From Azorinus chamasolen (lineage: Eukaryota > Mollusca > Bivalvia > Cardiida > Solecurtidae): a DNA stretch of 64,000 nt. Positions 48,345 through 59,897 of this stretch are shown here, piece after piece. The first letter of the stretch is position 1, and every line of letters begins with the position of its first letter. The stretch covers positions 24,960,449 to 25,024,448 of the forward strand of contig OY755241.1 in assembly GCA_963576725.1 (NCBI GenBank). The letters are read 5' to 3'. Both the position numbers and the translations under genes were made by a program. The notes under the pieces were generated by a model. It had not been told where the DNA came from, did not search any database, and worked only from the letters and a program-made list of their open reading frames with translations.

Positions 48345-48689
48345 CAGACAACAGCACTGATATTTTATTAACAATAACACTCTAACTTATACATGCATGT
48401 TCACAATGATTATGTCACTGATTATACATGTAAAATGGCTGACAAGAGACGAACATGGCGAATTTGAGACCAAGACAACAAATAGACAACATTGCCATAT
48501 GTCACAAGAGTGAAAATATACGAGGTAATAAGCTGTCAGAGTTCAACATTCTCTCACTCCACTGTCCAGCGTTTGGAATCCTCAATGAACGCACTGTAAA
48601 CGTAATAGCAACAACACGTGACCGCATCCACTGATGAAACATCCTCCCTCCGTCAAATTCGAATTTAAATAATCTCACGAAAACTCGTT
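48345..48689 (-). other. probable Lmx1 3' UTR
   Basis: Unrepetitive AT-rich sequence after the stop. A possible polyadenylation hexamer (AATAAA on the - strand) lies at 48369-48364, about 320 nt downstream. Confidence 0.5.
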
Positions 48690-51600
48690 TCATTCCGCAT
48701 TAAAATACGAGCTCTGCATTGAGTAGAGTTTATCTATCGGGTTTATGACATTGGTACACCCAGACACACCGTTCGTCTGTCTGTCTTGATTAAGTATATG
48801 GTCTATAGAGTCCATTTTCTCATCCATATTCACTGACCCGTCATTGTATATATTATTATTTGATATAGACTGGTTCGCAGAATACCCGGAATCTGAAAAA
48901 ATAAATAAAATACTGTTTTACAATAAACCTTTCTACAATGGTCACGGACAAGATGGACAGTAAAACCTTTCTAAACCTTAATAGTAGTATAGAAGATACG
49001 TTTAGATAGGTGGCTGCTTAATGCAGGGTGAAGGGTCATGCAGAAAGCTCCTCTAGGGGCTTTCTGCATGACGTTCACCTTGCATTAAGCTGCCACTTGT
49101 CTCCAATGCAGATCATTTTGTTTGTGCAGACAGATGTTTATGCTATCTTATACGTGCTGCATTTTCAGAACAACGATAAAGATTTAAGATCTTAAAACAT
49201 TGTAAATGAACATTTATTTAACATATTCCATCATATTGACGCCTCTGTAAATGTCACTTATTGAAACCATTGTGATAAATAGAGCATTTGTTCCACATCA
49301 CCAAATGCTCTATTCATCACAATGATTTCAAACTATACAATCTTAAAATTACCCTATCTTTTCTAGTAAATGTTCCTTTATTCGAACAGGTTATGTCTGA
49401 CAATAGTTTATGAGACCATTTAGTTCGTAAATCCGAGTGGTTGGAAGTGCGAACGCGGAAAACATTTGAATGTCTGATTGAATTTGTGACAGTAAGTAAA
49501 GTTGAAGCTTCTGATTCGTGTTGCGTTATTTGTTTCACATATTATGTATGTTCTTGTGATAATGCAGTATGTCTGGATAGCACTTTGAAGTCTTTAAAAC
49601 AGTAAAAGAAACCGTACAGTTTAATTAGAAGCTAAAATAATGGTGCAAAAATATTCCATGTTTTCTTTTGATAAACCACAATTCGTCGGCATTGTTTTTC
49701 TTCTTCTTCTTTTGAAATATATGTCACTTAATGAACAAATTTTGATTTTGTTTTTGATTGAAGAAAATGGTTTTCTGTTGTGACAGGATAAACGGAATAC
49801 CAGGTCAATGTGGAATGTGGAAAAAAGTATCTGATTCGGTTTCGGAAAGCATTTGGTATGACCAAATTATTTTCCTACGTGTTTCCCCATACGACACTAA
49901 CCTGGTAGTGTGTACCAGTCTGTACTATTCTAAATTCATGAGAGACTTACCCGATCTGTCTGTTTCGAAACTACTCATCTGGTCTCCAAACTGATGATTC
50001 TCTGTCATCTGAGATATTCCTGAAATACCAAACGTAAACACATAAGAATTGATTTAGTTTAACCCTTTCCTCCATAGGCTATTTTTTAGACCCAATTTTA
50101 GAATTTTGTAGTTTGAAACCATTGTGATAAATAGAGCATTTGCTCCTATAGGAGCAAATGCTCTATTTATCACAGTGGTTTCAAGAAGTGGTTATTGCAG
50201 AGGCGTAGAAAGGCGTATGTATGAAGGAAAGGGTTAAACATTTCGCTACAGTGGGCGAATCTGTGATTACATTTGTAATCAGGTTAGACCTAGATGAGAC
50301 AAGATACAAACTGTATGGTACTGGGATTAGAAAATATAAATAAGAAAACTGGTTATGATTGTAATAAAATAATGTTAAATTTGATAGCATTCCAAATCTG
50401 GCACCGACTCTTGTTTGACAGTAGAAAAAGTTTAACCCTTTCCCTGTTCTATGTTTATTCCAAATTTCAATACCTACTGAATATTCATAGACAAACAAGT
50501 TATAATGAAATACGGAAGAGGGAACATTGTAACCATTTTAGAAAGTCAAGAAACAGAACTATCAAATTCCATTGAAAAACAGAGCAGACCCTGAACAGAT
50601 GGCTCCTATAGGTGTCGTCTGATCTGGGTATTCTCTGTTTGCAAATGCGTGAACACACATTTATATGAAGGAAAACTGTTTAGACGATAAGCTGTCAAAA
50701 CTGCAGGTATAAGTGAACCCAGCTTCCGAAACCCAACCATAAGCCTTTACAAACTGCAGAACCAACCGCTTGCTTAAAACAAATATCTAAATAGGATCTG
50801 CACTGTTTGCCACCAATCTGAACCTATATTGTTTCGCTGACTTGTGTGACGAAGGGTACATAAACTACTTTTATCACATAATCCGTCATGTGGGAATACC
50901 GAAACAGAGTGCCGTAAATCGCGAAAATGATTCGTCTGTACTACACTGTAAACACTGACCGAAACAGCCATCAGATATAGTCTGTTACATTTTCTGTGGC
51001 ACATTTGAAGGGTTATGTGATAAAAAGAAACTTACATGAGTGTTCATTACAAATTGTTTCCGTGAAACTCGTTTACTATAATGAATATTACACCCGCTAA
51101 AGCTCGTGTCATATTATTATAGTAATCTCGTTTCAAACCAACAATTTGTAATGAACACTCACGTAAGATCTTCCATACATGCCATGGCTAAATGATTAAC
51201 TGTAATTAAATGAATAATACAAGACTCTGCGGACTTTTATAAAAACACGTGATTAACGAGAAGACGTTCATTTGCTGTCACTCGAGTAAATCCAAGATGC
51301 TGTGGAGAGTATTTGCCTGATCTCCAATAAAACCTCTCTTCATAGGCCACTGGGGTAGTGAAAACCATAAATCCCTCGATCCCATACATAGATAATGGAA
51401 GAGATAATAGATAATGGTCAGAGAAGACCCAGATCAGAGTACTCCAGAGGGCGCCGTCTGATATGGGTCCGCACAGTTTGCTAAACCAAACTATGCCAAA
51501 TGTATTCAACAGTATATGTTCCTTTTTATCCCCTCACATGAAAAATGGATGGGTTCCGATTTTCAGTTTGAACAAGTCTACTTACATAACATGGGAGCTC

Positions 51601-54600
51601 AAGCATTGAGTTTATTGGCCGTTTTAGAGAGGTTTTATTGTACGTACTTACTCACCAGTAGAATCGTTTTGTCCTATGTAGCTGCTGTCAGACTCGCTGT
51701 CCTCCTCCTTCTTCTCGCCCGGCGACTTCAGCTTCGCTTTATCTCCGCCATTCGTGTCGCCATCTTTCTTACTCTTGCCGCCATCTTGATTTTGTCTGCG
51801 TGCTATCTTTTTTACCTGAAATCCAAAAACAAAAACGATTTAACTCTCTCACGATTTTTGTAAAAAGTATTTTTGATACAGTATGTGAAGTTTCAATAAT
51901 ATTTAAATTAGATTAAGCATACACATACAGTTGAACTTCGATATCTCGAACTCGGATAACTCGTACTTCGGAATAACTCGAACTTAAAGTTCGGTCCTTC
52001 CAATATCTTACAATACAGACCTGCTCTAAAATGTATCACTACGTATATCTAGAAACACATTTCACAGCTTAATGCAGGTCTACATTAATACTGAAAGCTC
52101 CTACAATTAAGCTGTGAACTTGAGAAATATCCGATAATTTATATAGTGCCTTGAAGTTCGAGATATCGAAGTTCAAATGTATAAGTAATTTAACCCTTTT
52201 ATTTACAGTAAAACCTCGATTATTCGAATTTTCGTTATAGAAGAATTTAGACACTTTTAGGCAGGTGGCTGCTTAATGCATGGTGAAAGTCATGCAGAAA
52301 GCTCCTAGAGGAGCTTTCTGCATGACTTTCACCATGCATTAAGTTGCCACCTGTCTTAAAGATCGATAATAATACGTATTTTAGTGTTCGAATAATCGAA
52401 GTTTTACTGTATTTATTTATTTTAATTTTTTTTTTGGGGGGGGGGGGCACACTAGCATTTGAAAACAGTGTAGACCAAGATCAGATGGCTTCTAGAGGAA
52501 CCCTCTGACCAGGATATATATTGTTTATCATTGAAACCCCTCTTGCAAAGTATACACCGGCATTCTGACTGTAGTTGTTAAACAGAGATTGACTGTTCCA
52601 CGTTGAAAACTCAATATCTAAAAGTTAAAATATGTTTGGAACAAGTTTTCTAAACAATTGTTGTCGCAAATTGTATAATTATAAAATGACAATGACGCAC
52701 CAAGCTACATTGTACTTGCAACTTTATACATAACATTGACTATACAGTTTCAGTAGAATCCCTCTAAGTCGGAAGTCTTGCAGAGAAGAATTTAGATACA
52801 TTTGGGCAGGTGACTGCTTAATGCAGGGTGGAAGTTATGCAGAAAGCTCCTAGATGAACTTTTTGCATGACTTTCATCCTGAATTACGCGAATAATAATA
52901 ATGATAATAATAAAATTATAATAACAATGATAATAATAATATGAAATAAACGTGAACAAACAATAAGGGCAAGAACACAAACAAACGCCAGTAAAAAACT
53001 GCCAAACGAAAAGGGTACGAACCTTTGCTCTCTGGTTTTGAAACCACACTTGCACCACCCGTACGCTGAGACCAGTCTCCGCTGCCAGAGACTCCCGCAC
53101 CTTACGGCACGGTTTGGGGTTCATTTCGAAAGCTGTTTTGAACTTCCGTCGTTGACTAGTGGTCAGTATAGTTCGCGGTCGCTTTGGTGGTTTGCCAGAA
53201 TCACTGTCATCATCAGACAGGTCACTATCGTCACCTGCAATGAAAAGAAAACCAATAAAATTCAAATGTTTAGCCTTCTCTATTTTAGTCCGTCTTGGCA
53301 TGTTTCAAAGAAAAAACCCAGACATGAACTTCTGTACATCTTTGTGCATGTAAATTACATACACTTGGGACTAAAGATCGACTAAAAGTATCATATGTGC
53401 TAACATAAGATAATCGTGACTGGAAGTTGCAATTGTTGTACATGTACAGTAAAAAACTCGATACTACGAAATTTTAGTAATGAAGAATTTATGTAGTTGT
53501 AGGTAGGTGGCTGCTTAATGCAGGATGAAAGTCATGCATGACTTTCACTCTGCATTAAGCTGCCACCTGTGTTAAAGATCAATAATGGTACGTATTTGAG
53601 TGTTCGACTGATCGAGTTTTCACTGTATGTGAGAACGTAAGATCAATTCAGCGTACAAGTCAACCTTTATTGTTTTAACGCTTTCCCTGTTCTACCTTCA
53701 ATATAAATTCCAATACCTATAGAATATTCATGGACAAAATAGTTATAATGAAATATGGAAGGTGGAAAATGTAGCCGTTTTAGAAACTAAAGAAACAGGT
53801 CTTTCAAATTCCATTAACAAACAGAGCATACCCTGATCATAGGGCTCCTCTAGGAGCCGTCTGATCTTGGTCTTCTCTGTTTGTAAATGCATGAAAAGGC
53901 GTTTATAATGAAATAAATGGTTAAAATTAGGAGTTACGATACATTTAGCCGTCCGATTTTTAGCACAGCAAAACGGTCCCATGTCCGAAATGGTCGAACT
54001 ATTAGAGTATGTGCCAGACATTTAAAAGTTCATTTTAAGAATGGTTTGAATTCAATTAATAATTTTTATTAGTCTGGCAAATTGTTGTCAGAAAGTGTTC
54101 TGTTTCAGAACTTGAAAACTTAATTCCGAAGGAGACTTTCTTCCATATCATTTCAAAGACGCAGTCGGTGTGTGACAAACAGTTTAATATATCTCCGCGT
54201 CTAGCAAAATGTTTATTCAGAACAATGTTTTCAACCCTTTCTGGACTTCTTCATATAATCACCTTTTAACGCATTTGCAAACAGAGTAGACCCAGCTGAT
54301 GCAGAACTCTAAGTTGAAGTGTGTAAATATAAACTGTTATTTTTTTCTACAATTATATCAGTACTGTTTGTATGGGGACAATTAAAAGCAGTAACGCCAT
54401 ACTTATTTTCCCTTGGTTGAGGATAATATTGAAATAGACTTTACTCTTACTTCTTGGACTGTACGCCATCAAACTCATCTCCTTCTCGAAGTCCATCCGA
54501 CAGAACAACTGTCCGTGCTTCACCACGAACTCATCGCCTTTCTGTAGGGCGTGGCCGCACACGACGCACACAAAACATTGCATGTGGTACACATGCTCCA

Positions 54601-54671
54601 TGGCGCGCATCACAAGCTGATTCGGTGGTATGATCTGATGAAGACATGCGCTGCATTTTGCGCGGTAAATC
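48345..54671 (-). CDS. lmx1: Lmx1-class LIM-homeodomain transcription factor, 3' part (4 exons)
   Basis: LIM-homeodomain factors of the Lmx1a/b class bind AT-rich DNA through the homeodomain and use two LIM zinc domains for partner binding; in vertebrates they specify dorsal limb and several neuron types. Exons (- strand): 54671-54451, 53234-53023, 51815-51656, 48892-48690; all introns GT-AG, phases consistent, 264 residues plus a split codon. Order: LIM2, short acidic spacer, 60-residue homeodomain, Lys/Glu-rich linker, C-terminal tail. Assignment to Lmx1 rather than another LIM-HD class rests on [20 protein letters not shown] in the homeodomain and the tail [14 protein letters not shown], both class signatures. 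LIM1 and the start codon were not found up to 64000. Interval includes the 3' UTR to a possible AATAAA (reverse of TTTATT at 48364-48369). Confidence 0.95.
48690..48892 (-). CDS. lmx1: Lmx1 last coding exon, conserved C-terminal tail
   Basis: Acceptor TTTTTCAG. It encodes a Ser/Asn-rich segment, then [14 protein letters not shown] and the tail [17 protein letters not shown] with stop TGA at 48692-48690. The NPID(K/R)LYSMQSSYF tail is shared with vertebrate Lmx1a/b, which fixes the reading frame and the end of the protein. Confidence 0.95.
48958..49104. mobile_element. MITE family E3, right end missing
   Basis: CAGTAAAACCTTTCTAAACC start; AGGTGGCTGCTTAATGCAGG; perfect palindrome around GCTCCTCTAGGGGC. 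In the last Lmx1 intron. Confidence 0.72.
49218..49431. mobile_element. MITE family A, eroded
   Basis: TTAA at 49218; GATAAATAGAGCATTTGTTC / CAAATGCTCTATTCATC arms; right TTAA lost. Confidence 0.75.
50059..50237. mobile_element. MITE family A, short
   Basis: TTAA at 50059 and 50234; B-like ends and a complete A hairpin. A D fragment follows to about 50330. Confidence 0.82.
50432..50683 (-). mobile_element. MITE family B
   Basis: TTAA at 50432; CCCTGTTCTATGTTTATTCC, hairpin; the right end is AAACTGTTTA. Confidence 0.78.
50870..51175. repeat. foldback family I, second copy, inverted
   Basis: ACATAATCCGTCATGTGGGA, AGTGCCGTAAATCGCGAAAA, then TGAGTGTTCATTACAAATTG and its inverse around TAAAGCTCGTGTCATATTAT. 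Confidence 0.72.
51656..51815 (-). CDS. lmx1: Lmx1 exon, end of homeodomain and charged linker
   Basis: Begins VKKIARRQ, finishing homeodomain helix 3. It continues as a low-complexity charged linker ([33 protein letters not shown]). Vertebrate Lmx1 has a Gln-rich linker here, so this part is poorly conserved. Donor GGTGAG, acceptor ATTTCAG. Confidence 0.93.
51928..52179. mobile_element. Tigger-like MITE
   Basis: CAGTTGAACTTCGATATCTC and inverse GAGATATCGAAGTTCAAATG, TA on both sides. The interior holds an E-like GCTTAATGCAGG.. AAGCTCCT core. Confidence 0.75.
52206..52409. mobile_element. MITE family E3, complete
   Basis: CAGTAAAACCTCGATTATTC to GAATAATCGAAGTTTTACTG with TA on both sides. 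Perfect inner palindrome of GAAAGTCATGCAGAAAGCTC. Confidence 0.9.
52430..52447 (+). repeat. poly-T then poly-G run
   Basis: About 9-10 T followed by 12-13 G. Confidence 0.85.
52751..52890. mobile_element. MITE family E3, right end replaced by a microsatellite
   Basis: CAGTAGAATCCCTCTAAGTC start, AGGTGACTGCTTAATGCAGG, decayed palindrome, then AATAATAATAATGATAATAA to about 52943. Confidence 0.7.
53023..53234 (-). CDS. lmx1: Lmx1 exon, homeodomain
   Basis: Opens with an Asp/Ser-rich acidic stretch ([13 protein letters not shown]), then the homeodomain from [10 protein letters not shown]. Recognition helix 3 reads [12 protein letters not shown], with Gln50 and Asn51 intact. The donor (GTTCGT) cuts within helix 3 after QNQRAK; the next exon supplies VKKIARR. 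Confidence 0.97.
53447..53625. mobile_element. MITE family E3, apex deleted
   Basis: CAGTAAAAAACTCGATACTA to CGAGTTTTCACTG. GAAAGTCATGCATGACTTTC joins the arms without the GCTCC..GGAGC apex. Confidence 0.82.
53675..53924 (-). mobile_element. MITE family B
   Basis: TTAA at 53675 and 53921. Hairpin ACCCTGATCATAGGGCTCC with opposite arm GGAGCCGTCTGATCTTGG. Confidence 0.82.
54451..54671 (-). CDS. lmx1: Lmx1 exon, second LIM domain
   Basis: Acceptor TTTTCAG and donor GTAAGA on the - strand. Zinc ligands in order: CSAC, H-x2-C (YHMQC), CVVC, C-x2-D (CRMD). [20 protein letters not shown] is typical of Lmx1 LIM2. It ends with one base, joined to the next exon as a Ser codon. Confidence 0.96.
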
Positions 54672-54785
54672 CTGAAAAGGGACATAGATGAATTAGAATA
54701 ATTTATCTATTTGCATGCTAAGTAAAGACTGTGATACACACTTGTCTGCATTTTTACTTTTTTTCAGTAGCTCAACGAAAGTGAG

Positions 54786-54875
54786 AAACAGTTTGGGCTT
54801 TGATGAAGACGCTGAGTTACTCTGTGTATCATCTGGATCCAAAATGTTTGCAAAAGTTGTCATTGGTTCACCAGC
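54786..54875. mobile_element. MITE family D, degenerate
   Basis: AACAGTTTGGGCTTTGATGA, GACGCTGAGTTACTCTG, CATCTGGATCCAAAATG. Confidence 0.55.
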
Positions 54876-55461
54876 AGCAGTCAAAGATTTAATAAAATTC
54901 CAGTTTATATGGTTTGTGCTCTCGGTTCCATACATCTTCGGAAAGAATAATATAGAAGAAAAAACAATAAATCAACACATCTCAAACCGCAATATTCCGA
55001 ACGCCATACAAACACATATAGCTACGGCCACAAAACCTGCAATCAGACTCTTGGAATAATCTAGTTTTAGTGTCCTTACCATGGCAACAAATTTCTAATA
55101 TCCGCTATAATATTGGCAAATAAATCACTAAAGAGTCTGGACGATTTGCGTGAGTTAATTTCTTTGCCTGAGAAAATTGTTTCTTCCATTGTCATAAGTT
55201 GTCAAATTTCAGAAGAAAATTAACTGGAATATATACGACTAGACGGTTACCATGGCAACGTTTTAAAATTACAACCCTGGTGTCAACTTTGAACAAAAAT
55301 AGGATACTTATTGTATTGTTTTATTCTATTAGCTTTCTTCTGATCTCAACTAAATACACTCTGACTGCCTTCGCCAGTAAAATTAGTATTGATGTCTATA
55401 GCCATCTTGTGTCATATCTTTGTTATTTTTGCCAAAGGCGTCTTGTATGTATAGTCAGAAC

Positions 55462-55566
55462 GTCGTTATTTCTCCACCAAACCCTATGTTGTAAACACTC
55501 TTTAGAATCGTCTCTTCGAGAAACATCGGGTTTGGTGGAGAAATAAAGAAGTTATTCTTGAAAATA
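55462..55566. repeat. foldback family F, arm partly deleted
   Basis: TTTCTCCACCAAACCCTATG, GAATCGTCTCTTCGAGA, then GGGTTTGGTGGAGAAATAAA. Confidence 0.75.
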
Positions 55567-55682
55567 TTTTAATGTACGCATCTAATCTGGAGCTCTGTAA
55601 CACGCGACAAACATTCAGCTCAGGCGGCAAATGGACAACTAAGTGCGAATTGCAAACTGCTTGGACCCATATGAGACGCTGA

Positions 55683-55802
55683 AACCTCATATCAATATCC
55701 ATGACACAGTGTGATACCTCACGTTGACACCTCATATCAATATCCATGACACAGTGTGATACCTCATGTTGACACCTCATATCAGTATCCATGACACAGT
55801 GC
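55683..55802 (+). repeat. 45-bp tandem repeat, 2.7 units
   Basis: ACCTCATATCAATATCCATG, ACACAGTGTGATACCTCACG, TTGAC repeated. It begins inside a D-family core (CATATGAGACGCTGA). Confidence 0.9.
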
Positions 55803-55981
55803 AGTCCTTTTTGCAGACATTACAGAGGCAAACATTTTGAGTGCAAACCACCCACGCATGCACTGTTATTTACAAACAGTGTAGAAGAGCCATCTGACCA
55901 GGGACTGACCAGGGTCTGCACTGTTTGTCGTTAACAATCCTCTAGCAAGTGTAAGCCTTTTATACTGAATGAGCACTATAG

Positions 55982-56200
55982 TTAACCCTTTCCCTGTTCT
56001 ATGTTTATTTCAAATTTTAGTACCTACTGAATATTCATATAACACACACTAATAATGAAATATGGGAGGTGAAACATTGTAGCCAATTTAGAAAGTAAAG
56101 AAACAGAACTATCAAATCCCATTAGCAACCAGAGCAGACCTCATATGGGAGCCGTCTGATATGGGTCTACTCATTTGCAAATGCGCGAAGGGAACTATTA
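55982..56200 (-). mobile_element. MITE family B, right end lost
   Basis: TTAA at 55982; CCCTGTTCTATGTTTATTTC; hairpin truncated to CAGACCTCATATGGGAGCCG. Confidence 0.72.
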
Positions 56201-56213
56201 AACACTTATGAGT

Positions 56214-56385
56214 TGTTCTCAGAATCTGACCAATCAGATACCTGAGAATGACCTCAGACTCAGAAACATTGGGTCATGTTTTCAAGAAAGGTTCTTCTAT
56301 GACCCCATCAAACCTTACAATGTAACCACACGATTCTAAAGAGTGGTTACACAATAGTGTTTGGTGGGAAATAATATTTTAGTAT
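56214..56385. repeat. foldback G and F fragments side by side
   Basis: G arm TCTGACCAATCAGATACCTG to 56278, then F halves AAACCTTACAATGTAACCAC and AAGAGTGGTTACACAATAG. Confidence 0.6.
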
Positions 56386-56669
56386 TAAAATACACCCCCA
56401 ATATATTATAACAAGATGATTACAACACCGGTATAGTGGATACTTCATTATATAATAAAACAAGGTGATTATTAATAGTATATACCCCCAGATACACTAC
56501 AAAAATGCAGGACTCGGCGAAAAGGTTCATAACAGAAATACAACAATGTCACAGCAGTTGGCAATACATTTCGAGTACTAAACAAATCACATGTCCTTGG
56601 TCATACGTTCTACACAAATGGCTCCTCTGCTTTAGAATGTTCTGTTGTCATTTCTGTTACAGAAATTCC

Positions 56670-56945
56670 TTTAACCCTTACCTCATGATTATTCATACAT
56701 GAAATAATGACATCATGAAATTTGGTTAATGTATACGAACACACGATATATTGTTCATTGCAGAAACTTGTAGAACCAGACCTATATTATTCCATAAGCA
56801 AACGACAGACCTGATCCAGAGATCCAGATAAGATGCGTAAATATAAACATTTTCAAGAATATCTCCTTTATTTCTCCACCAAACCCTATACTGTGAAGAG
56901 TGGTTACAGTATAGGATTTGGTGGAGAAATGACAATTTTAGTATT
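56670..56945. mobile_element. MITE family C fragment and foldback F
   Basis: C: TTAACCCTTACCTCATGATT to 56838, TGACATCATGAA inside. F at 56862-56945: CCAAACCCTATACTGTGAAG and inverse. Confidence 0.6.
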
Positions 56946-56999
56946 TTATCTGTAGCTCTGCAGAGACCGGGTGGCTCTTAGATGTTTGCAGAGGCGTTA

Positions 57000-57860
57000 A
57001 AGGGTGTTTCTATCAGGAAGCGGGTTCGTGGCATACCTGACCACTAACTGTTGGTTTTATTTATGTATTTATGGTATAAGTGTCCACTGTCAACTCCCCT
57101 AGATCAAAGCCAGTGTGACCTAGGAAGTTTCAACCCCTTTGAGAGCAGTGTGATGTCACTAGACATAATATATGCCCTTTTAAGATATTGGTATATCCTT
57201 TTGATAAAAGGGCAGTGGTTACTGTTCTTTTTGTGATTATTCTTTAGCACAACCAAGCACCTTTGATCCTCGTATTTGATGTTATAATAGAAAATACCTC
57301 ATCTCCTCACTTTAGATGACACCGAACGACAGCAAAGTGCCGCCATTGCAGTCCCGGGGTGAATGTGAAGCATTCTCGCAGTAAATAATATACTTATCAG
57401 CGATTGGTTCAATAAATCAGAATTTTATTCTCGATACTTGGATTTTGGAGTCATTTATGTACACATGTTTTAGTATTTATTGATAAGGGTGTCTTTGTGT
57501 AACACAACTTCAAAGTCGAAATGTTGTTTGCCAATGATTACTCTATTAGGATTTAGTGGGGCTTATTTGTCAACAGAAAAAGGCATTCCACTCAGGGGTA
57601 GACAAACCGAAAAGATTAAAGTCGTGGTGAGTCTGTTGAATTACGATGGGGGCTCTTGTCAAAAGGGCACAGTGATCGTGTTTACTGTGGCATGTACATG
57701 CAAGGTCGGACATTGTATAAAAAAGTGTCCAGAAAGCAAAAAGTTCGCCCACATAATGTACAGTAATACCAGTATGTATCAACCAATTAATAAACATTTA
57801 TGTCTTTGGAAACAGGTAATAGCTCACGTTGAAAGAAATGCAGAACAATCCTAATGCCAG
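57000..57860. other. non-repetitive intronic block
   Basis: No MITE hairpins over about 850 bp, which is unusual here. It contains CACCTTTGATCC (57256-57267), matching the TCF/LEF consensus CCTTTGATC, and GATAAGG at 57482. A 124-codon frame at 57480-57854 (+, opening at TTG) is antisense to Lmx1 and has no recognised domain. Confidence 0.4.
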
Positions 57861-58135
57861 TTTCTAACATTCGTTCTCCACTTGACGACCGCCTGCCATA
57901 AACCTTTCCCTCATATAAACTCATTTTCAGGCCTTTGCAAACAGGGTAGATCCAGATCAGTCCGCTCCTAAAGAAGCTGATTTTTAATGGCACAATGAAC
58001 AAGAAACTATTTTACCATGACAGAAGTGGTAGAATCCTATCTAGATAATCGCTATAACCAAACTCATCAGAACCTAACTAGAGAAGTCTCTGTTTGTGAA
58101 GGTGTGCACGCGCTATTGGTGAGGTATAGGGTGTA

Positions 58136-58537
58136 CAGTAGAACCTGTCTTAAGCGGCCATCAAAATGTATAATTATGGGTCTGTGAGGCAGGTGGTAGC
58201 TTAATGCAGGTCAAAAGTAATACAGAAAGTTCCCGTAGGAGCTTTGTGTATTACTTTTGTCTTGCATTGTGCAAACACTTTTAACCCTTCGCTTGCTGTT
58301 CACGTCAATATACCTACTTGTAAATAGTGAAGTCTGCACTATTTACAAGTTGATTGTGCAACCAGTGCATTCCACAGCAGTGATTGCACAGGGAACTAAT
58401 TTTAGACAGTGAAGATATATGTAATTATACCACAGGGCATGGGTAAAGAAGAAGAAGTGCATTTTAAAATTCAGCAAGAGAAGGGTTAAGATTACTATGA
58501 ACAATAAATGAAGGGCCGCTGAGGACAGGTTCTACTG
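58136..58537. mobile_element. MITE family E1, host of an H insertion
   Basis: CAGTAGAACCTGTCTTAAGC start, GGCAGGTGGTAGCTTAATGC; after H it resumes and ends GGACAGGTTCTACTG. Confidence 0.75.
58281..58489 (+). mobile_element. MITE family H inside E1
   Basis: TTAA at 58281 and 58486; CCCTTCGCTTGCTGTTCACG. The hairpin is reduced to GTGAAGTCTGCAC. Confidence 0.85.
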
Positions 58538-58626
58538 CATATCCATTTAAGTTGTTTCTTAAACATAAAATTGAAATCCAATTTTAGCCTGCTCAAAAGT
58601 GGTGCCTTTAAAATTGGTGCACTGTT

Positions 58627-59040
58627 TAACTCTTCGCCCGATGAATATTCATGTAAGAAATAATGATATCTTGAATATTCAGTACCTGACGTTTTACAAT
58701 GGTACATGAACAAAGTATACTTTGGACATGACACATACTGTAGAATCAGACCTATAATTCCATTAACCCTTTCCCACATATAAACACATTTTCATTTATT
58801 TACAAACAGAGTAGACCCAGATCAGATTACTCCTATAGGAAATGTCTGATCAGGGTATGTTCTGTTTGCTTTTGACATGATGCAGGTAGGACTCGACAGT
58901 TTTTGTCAACGCAAATACATTCCTTGAAAAGATTACACCATAAAACTAAGCTAATGAATATTCGTGATGTCATTATTTCATACATGAATATTGAACAGGG
59001 AAAGGGTTAACAATCAGAGCAGACCCTGATCAGACAGTTT
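58627..59040 (+). mobile_element. MITE family C, host of a second TTAA MITE
   Basis: Left part with GATGAATATTCATGTAAGAA, interrupted at ATTCCATTAA (58763), resumes at 59011 with CAATCAGAGCAGACCCTGAT, then ends in the GT tract. Confidence 0.72.
58763..59010 (-). mobile_element. MITE with a B-type end and C-type interior
   Basis: TTAA at both ends; CCCTTTCCCACATATAAACA left, GCTAATGAATATTCGTGATG and GAACAGGGAAAGGG right. Hairpin mismatch conserved. Confidence 0.82.
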
Positions 59041-59044
59041 CCGT

Positions 59045-59103
59045 GTGGGCGCGCATGTGTGTGTGTGCGCGAATGTGTGTGTGCGCGCGTATGTGTGTGT
59101 GAG
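59045..59103 (+). repeat. alternating GT/GC tract
   Basis: GCGCGCATGTGTGTGTGTGC, GCGAATGTGTGTGTGCGCGC, GTATGTGTGTGTG. Pure purine-pyrimidine alternation, Z-DNA prone. Confidence 0.9.
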
Positions 59104-59299
59104 GAAGGGAAGGGGTACATACAGCCTCGCGTACAGCTTCATTCACTGTGTTCTCATACTCGTTGTATCGCTATGTGCCTCAATTGTTCCTCTGTCCGCT
59201 AAAGTGTATCAATATTTGTAAAATTTACAACAGTCATGAATTTATATCATGGATAAATTATTTCTGTTATTGTCAAAAATATGTCCTGGGTGATTAACT

Positions 59300-59570
59300 C
59301 CCCTTATCGGGTAATCTGGCAACATATTCGAGCACTATTTGTTCATTTGCCCCGCTGATCAAAGTTCCCCGTTTAGCTCAACGCCCCATAAACGGTAATT
59401 TCACGGCAATAAACCGTCTGTATATATTTTTGACACTCTGTAGGAGCTTGTAAACAAAACCCAGTCAGTGGAGATACGTCGTGAAGGGGTGACCATCCGT
59501 AACAAAACGTGAATGTTTCACCCCTCGGTTTCTTATCTCATCTGAAGCGTTTCAGTGAAAGTGTTAGTAC
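59300..59570. other. non-repetitive intronic block
   Basis: TTTGCCCCGCTGATCAAAGT, AACGGTAATTTCACGGCAAT, GTGGAGATACGTCGTGAAGG. No similarity to local repeats; contains GATCAAAG (a TCF/LEF-like site). Confidence 0.35.
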
Positions 59571-59581
59571 GCTGTTTAATG

Positions 59582-59768
59582 CTTAACCTGCTGTCAAAAA
59601 TAACGTCCCCTCAAAATTTACTTCAAATTCGTTCAAGTCTGAAAGAAACTTTTGTCTGAGTATTAAACACATTGGATCTAGATCTGACGTCGAATTACCC
59701 GGTGTTTGATCTGTGTGCAAGCTGTTGAAAATAACTTCGAGGTCGAGATTAGCATAATGATTACTATG
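59582..59768. mobile_element. MITE, D-related long form
   Basis: TTAACCTGCTGTCAAAAATA, then GATCTAGATCTGACGTCGAA and CTGTTGAAAATAACTTCG. Confidence 0.5.
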
Positions 59769-59897
59769 GCTCGTTTAATGGCTCGACAGATATCCATAAG
59801 TATCACATAAACTAAAACCTGTTTCAAATAGAATGTACTACAACACCTCACCATACCAGACTTAAAGTAAAGAAGATTTTTTATTTTTTTATCTTTT

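Noticed and set aside
57480..57854. 124-codon frame with several cysteines on + strand
   Set aside because: Starts at TTG, lies antisense in the Lmx1 intron and its Cys spacing fits no zinc-binding family I know.
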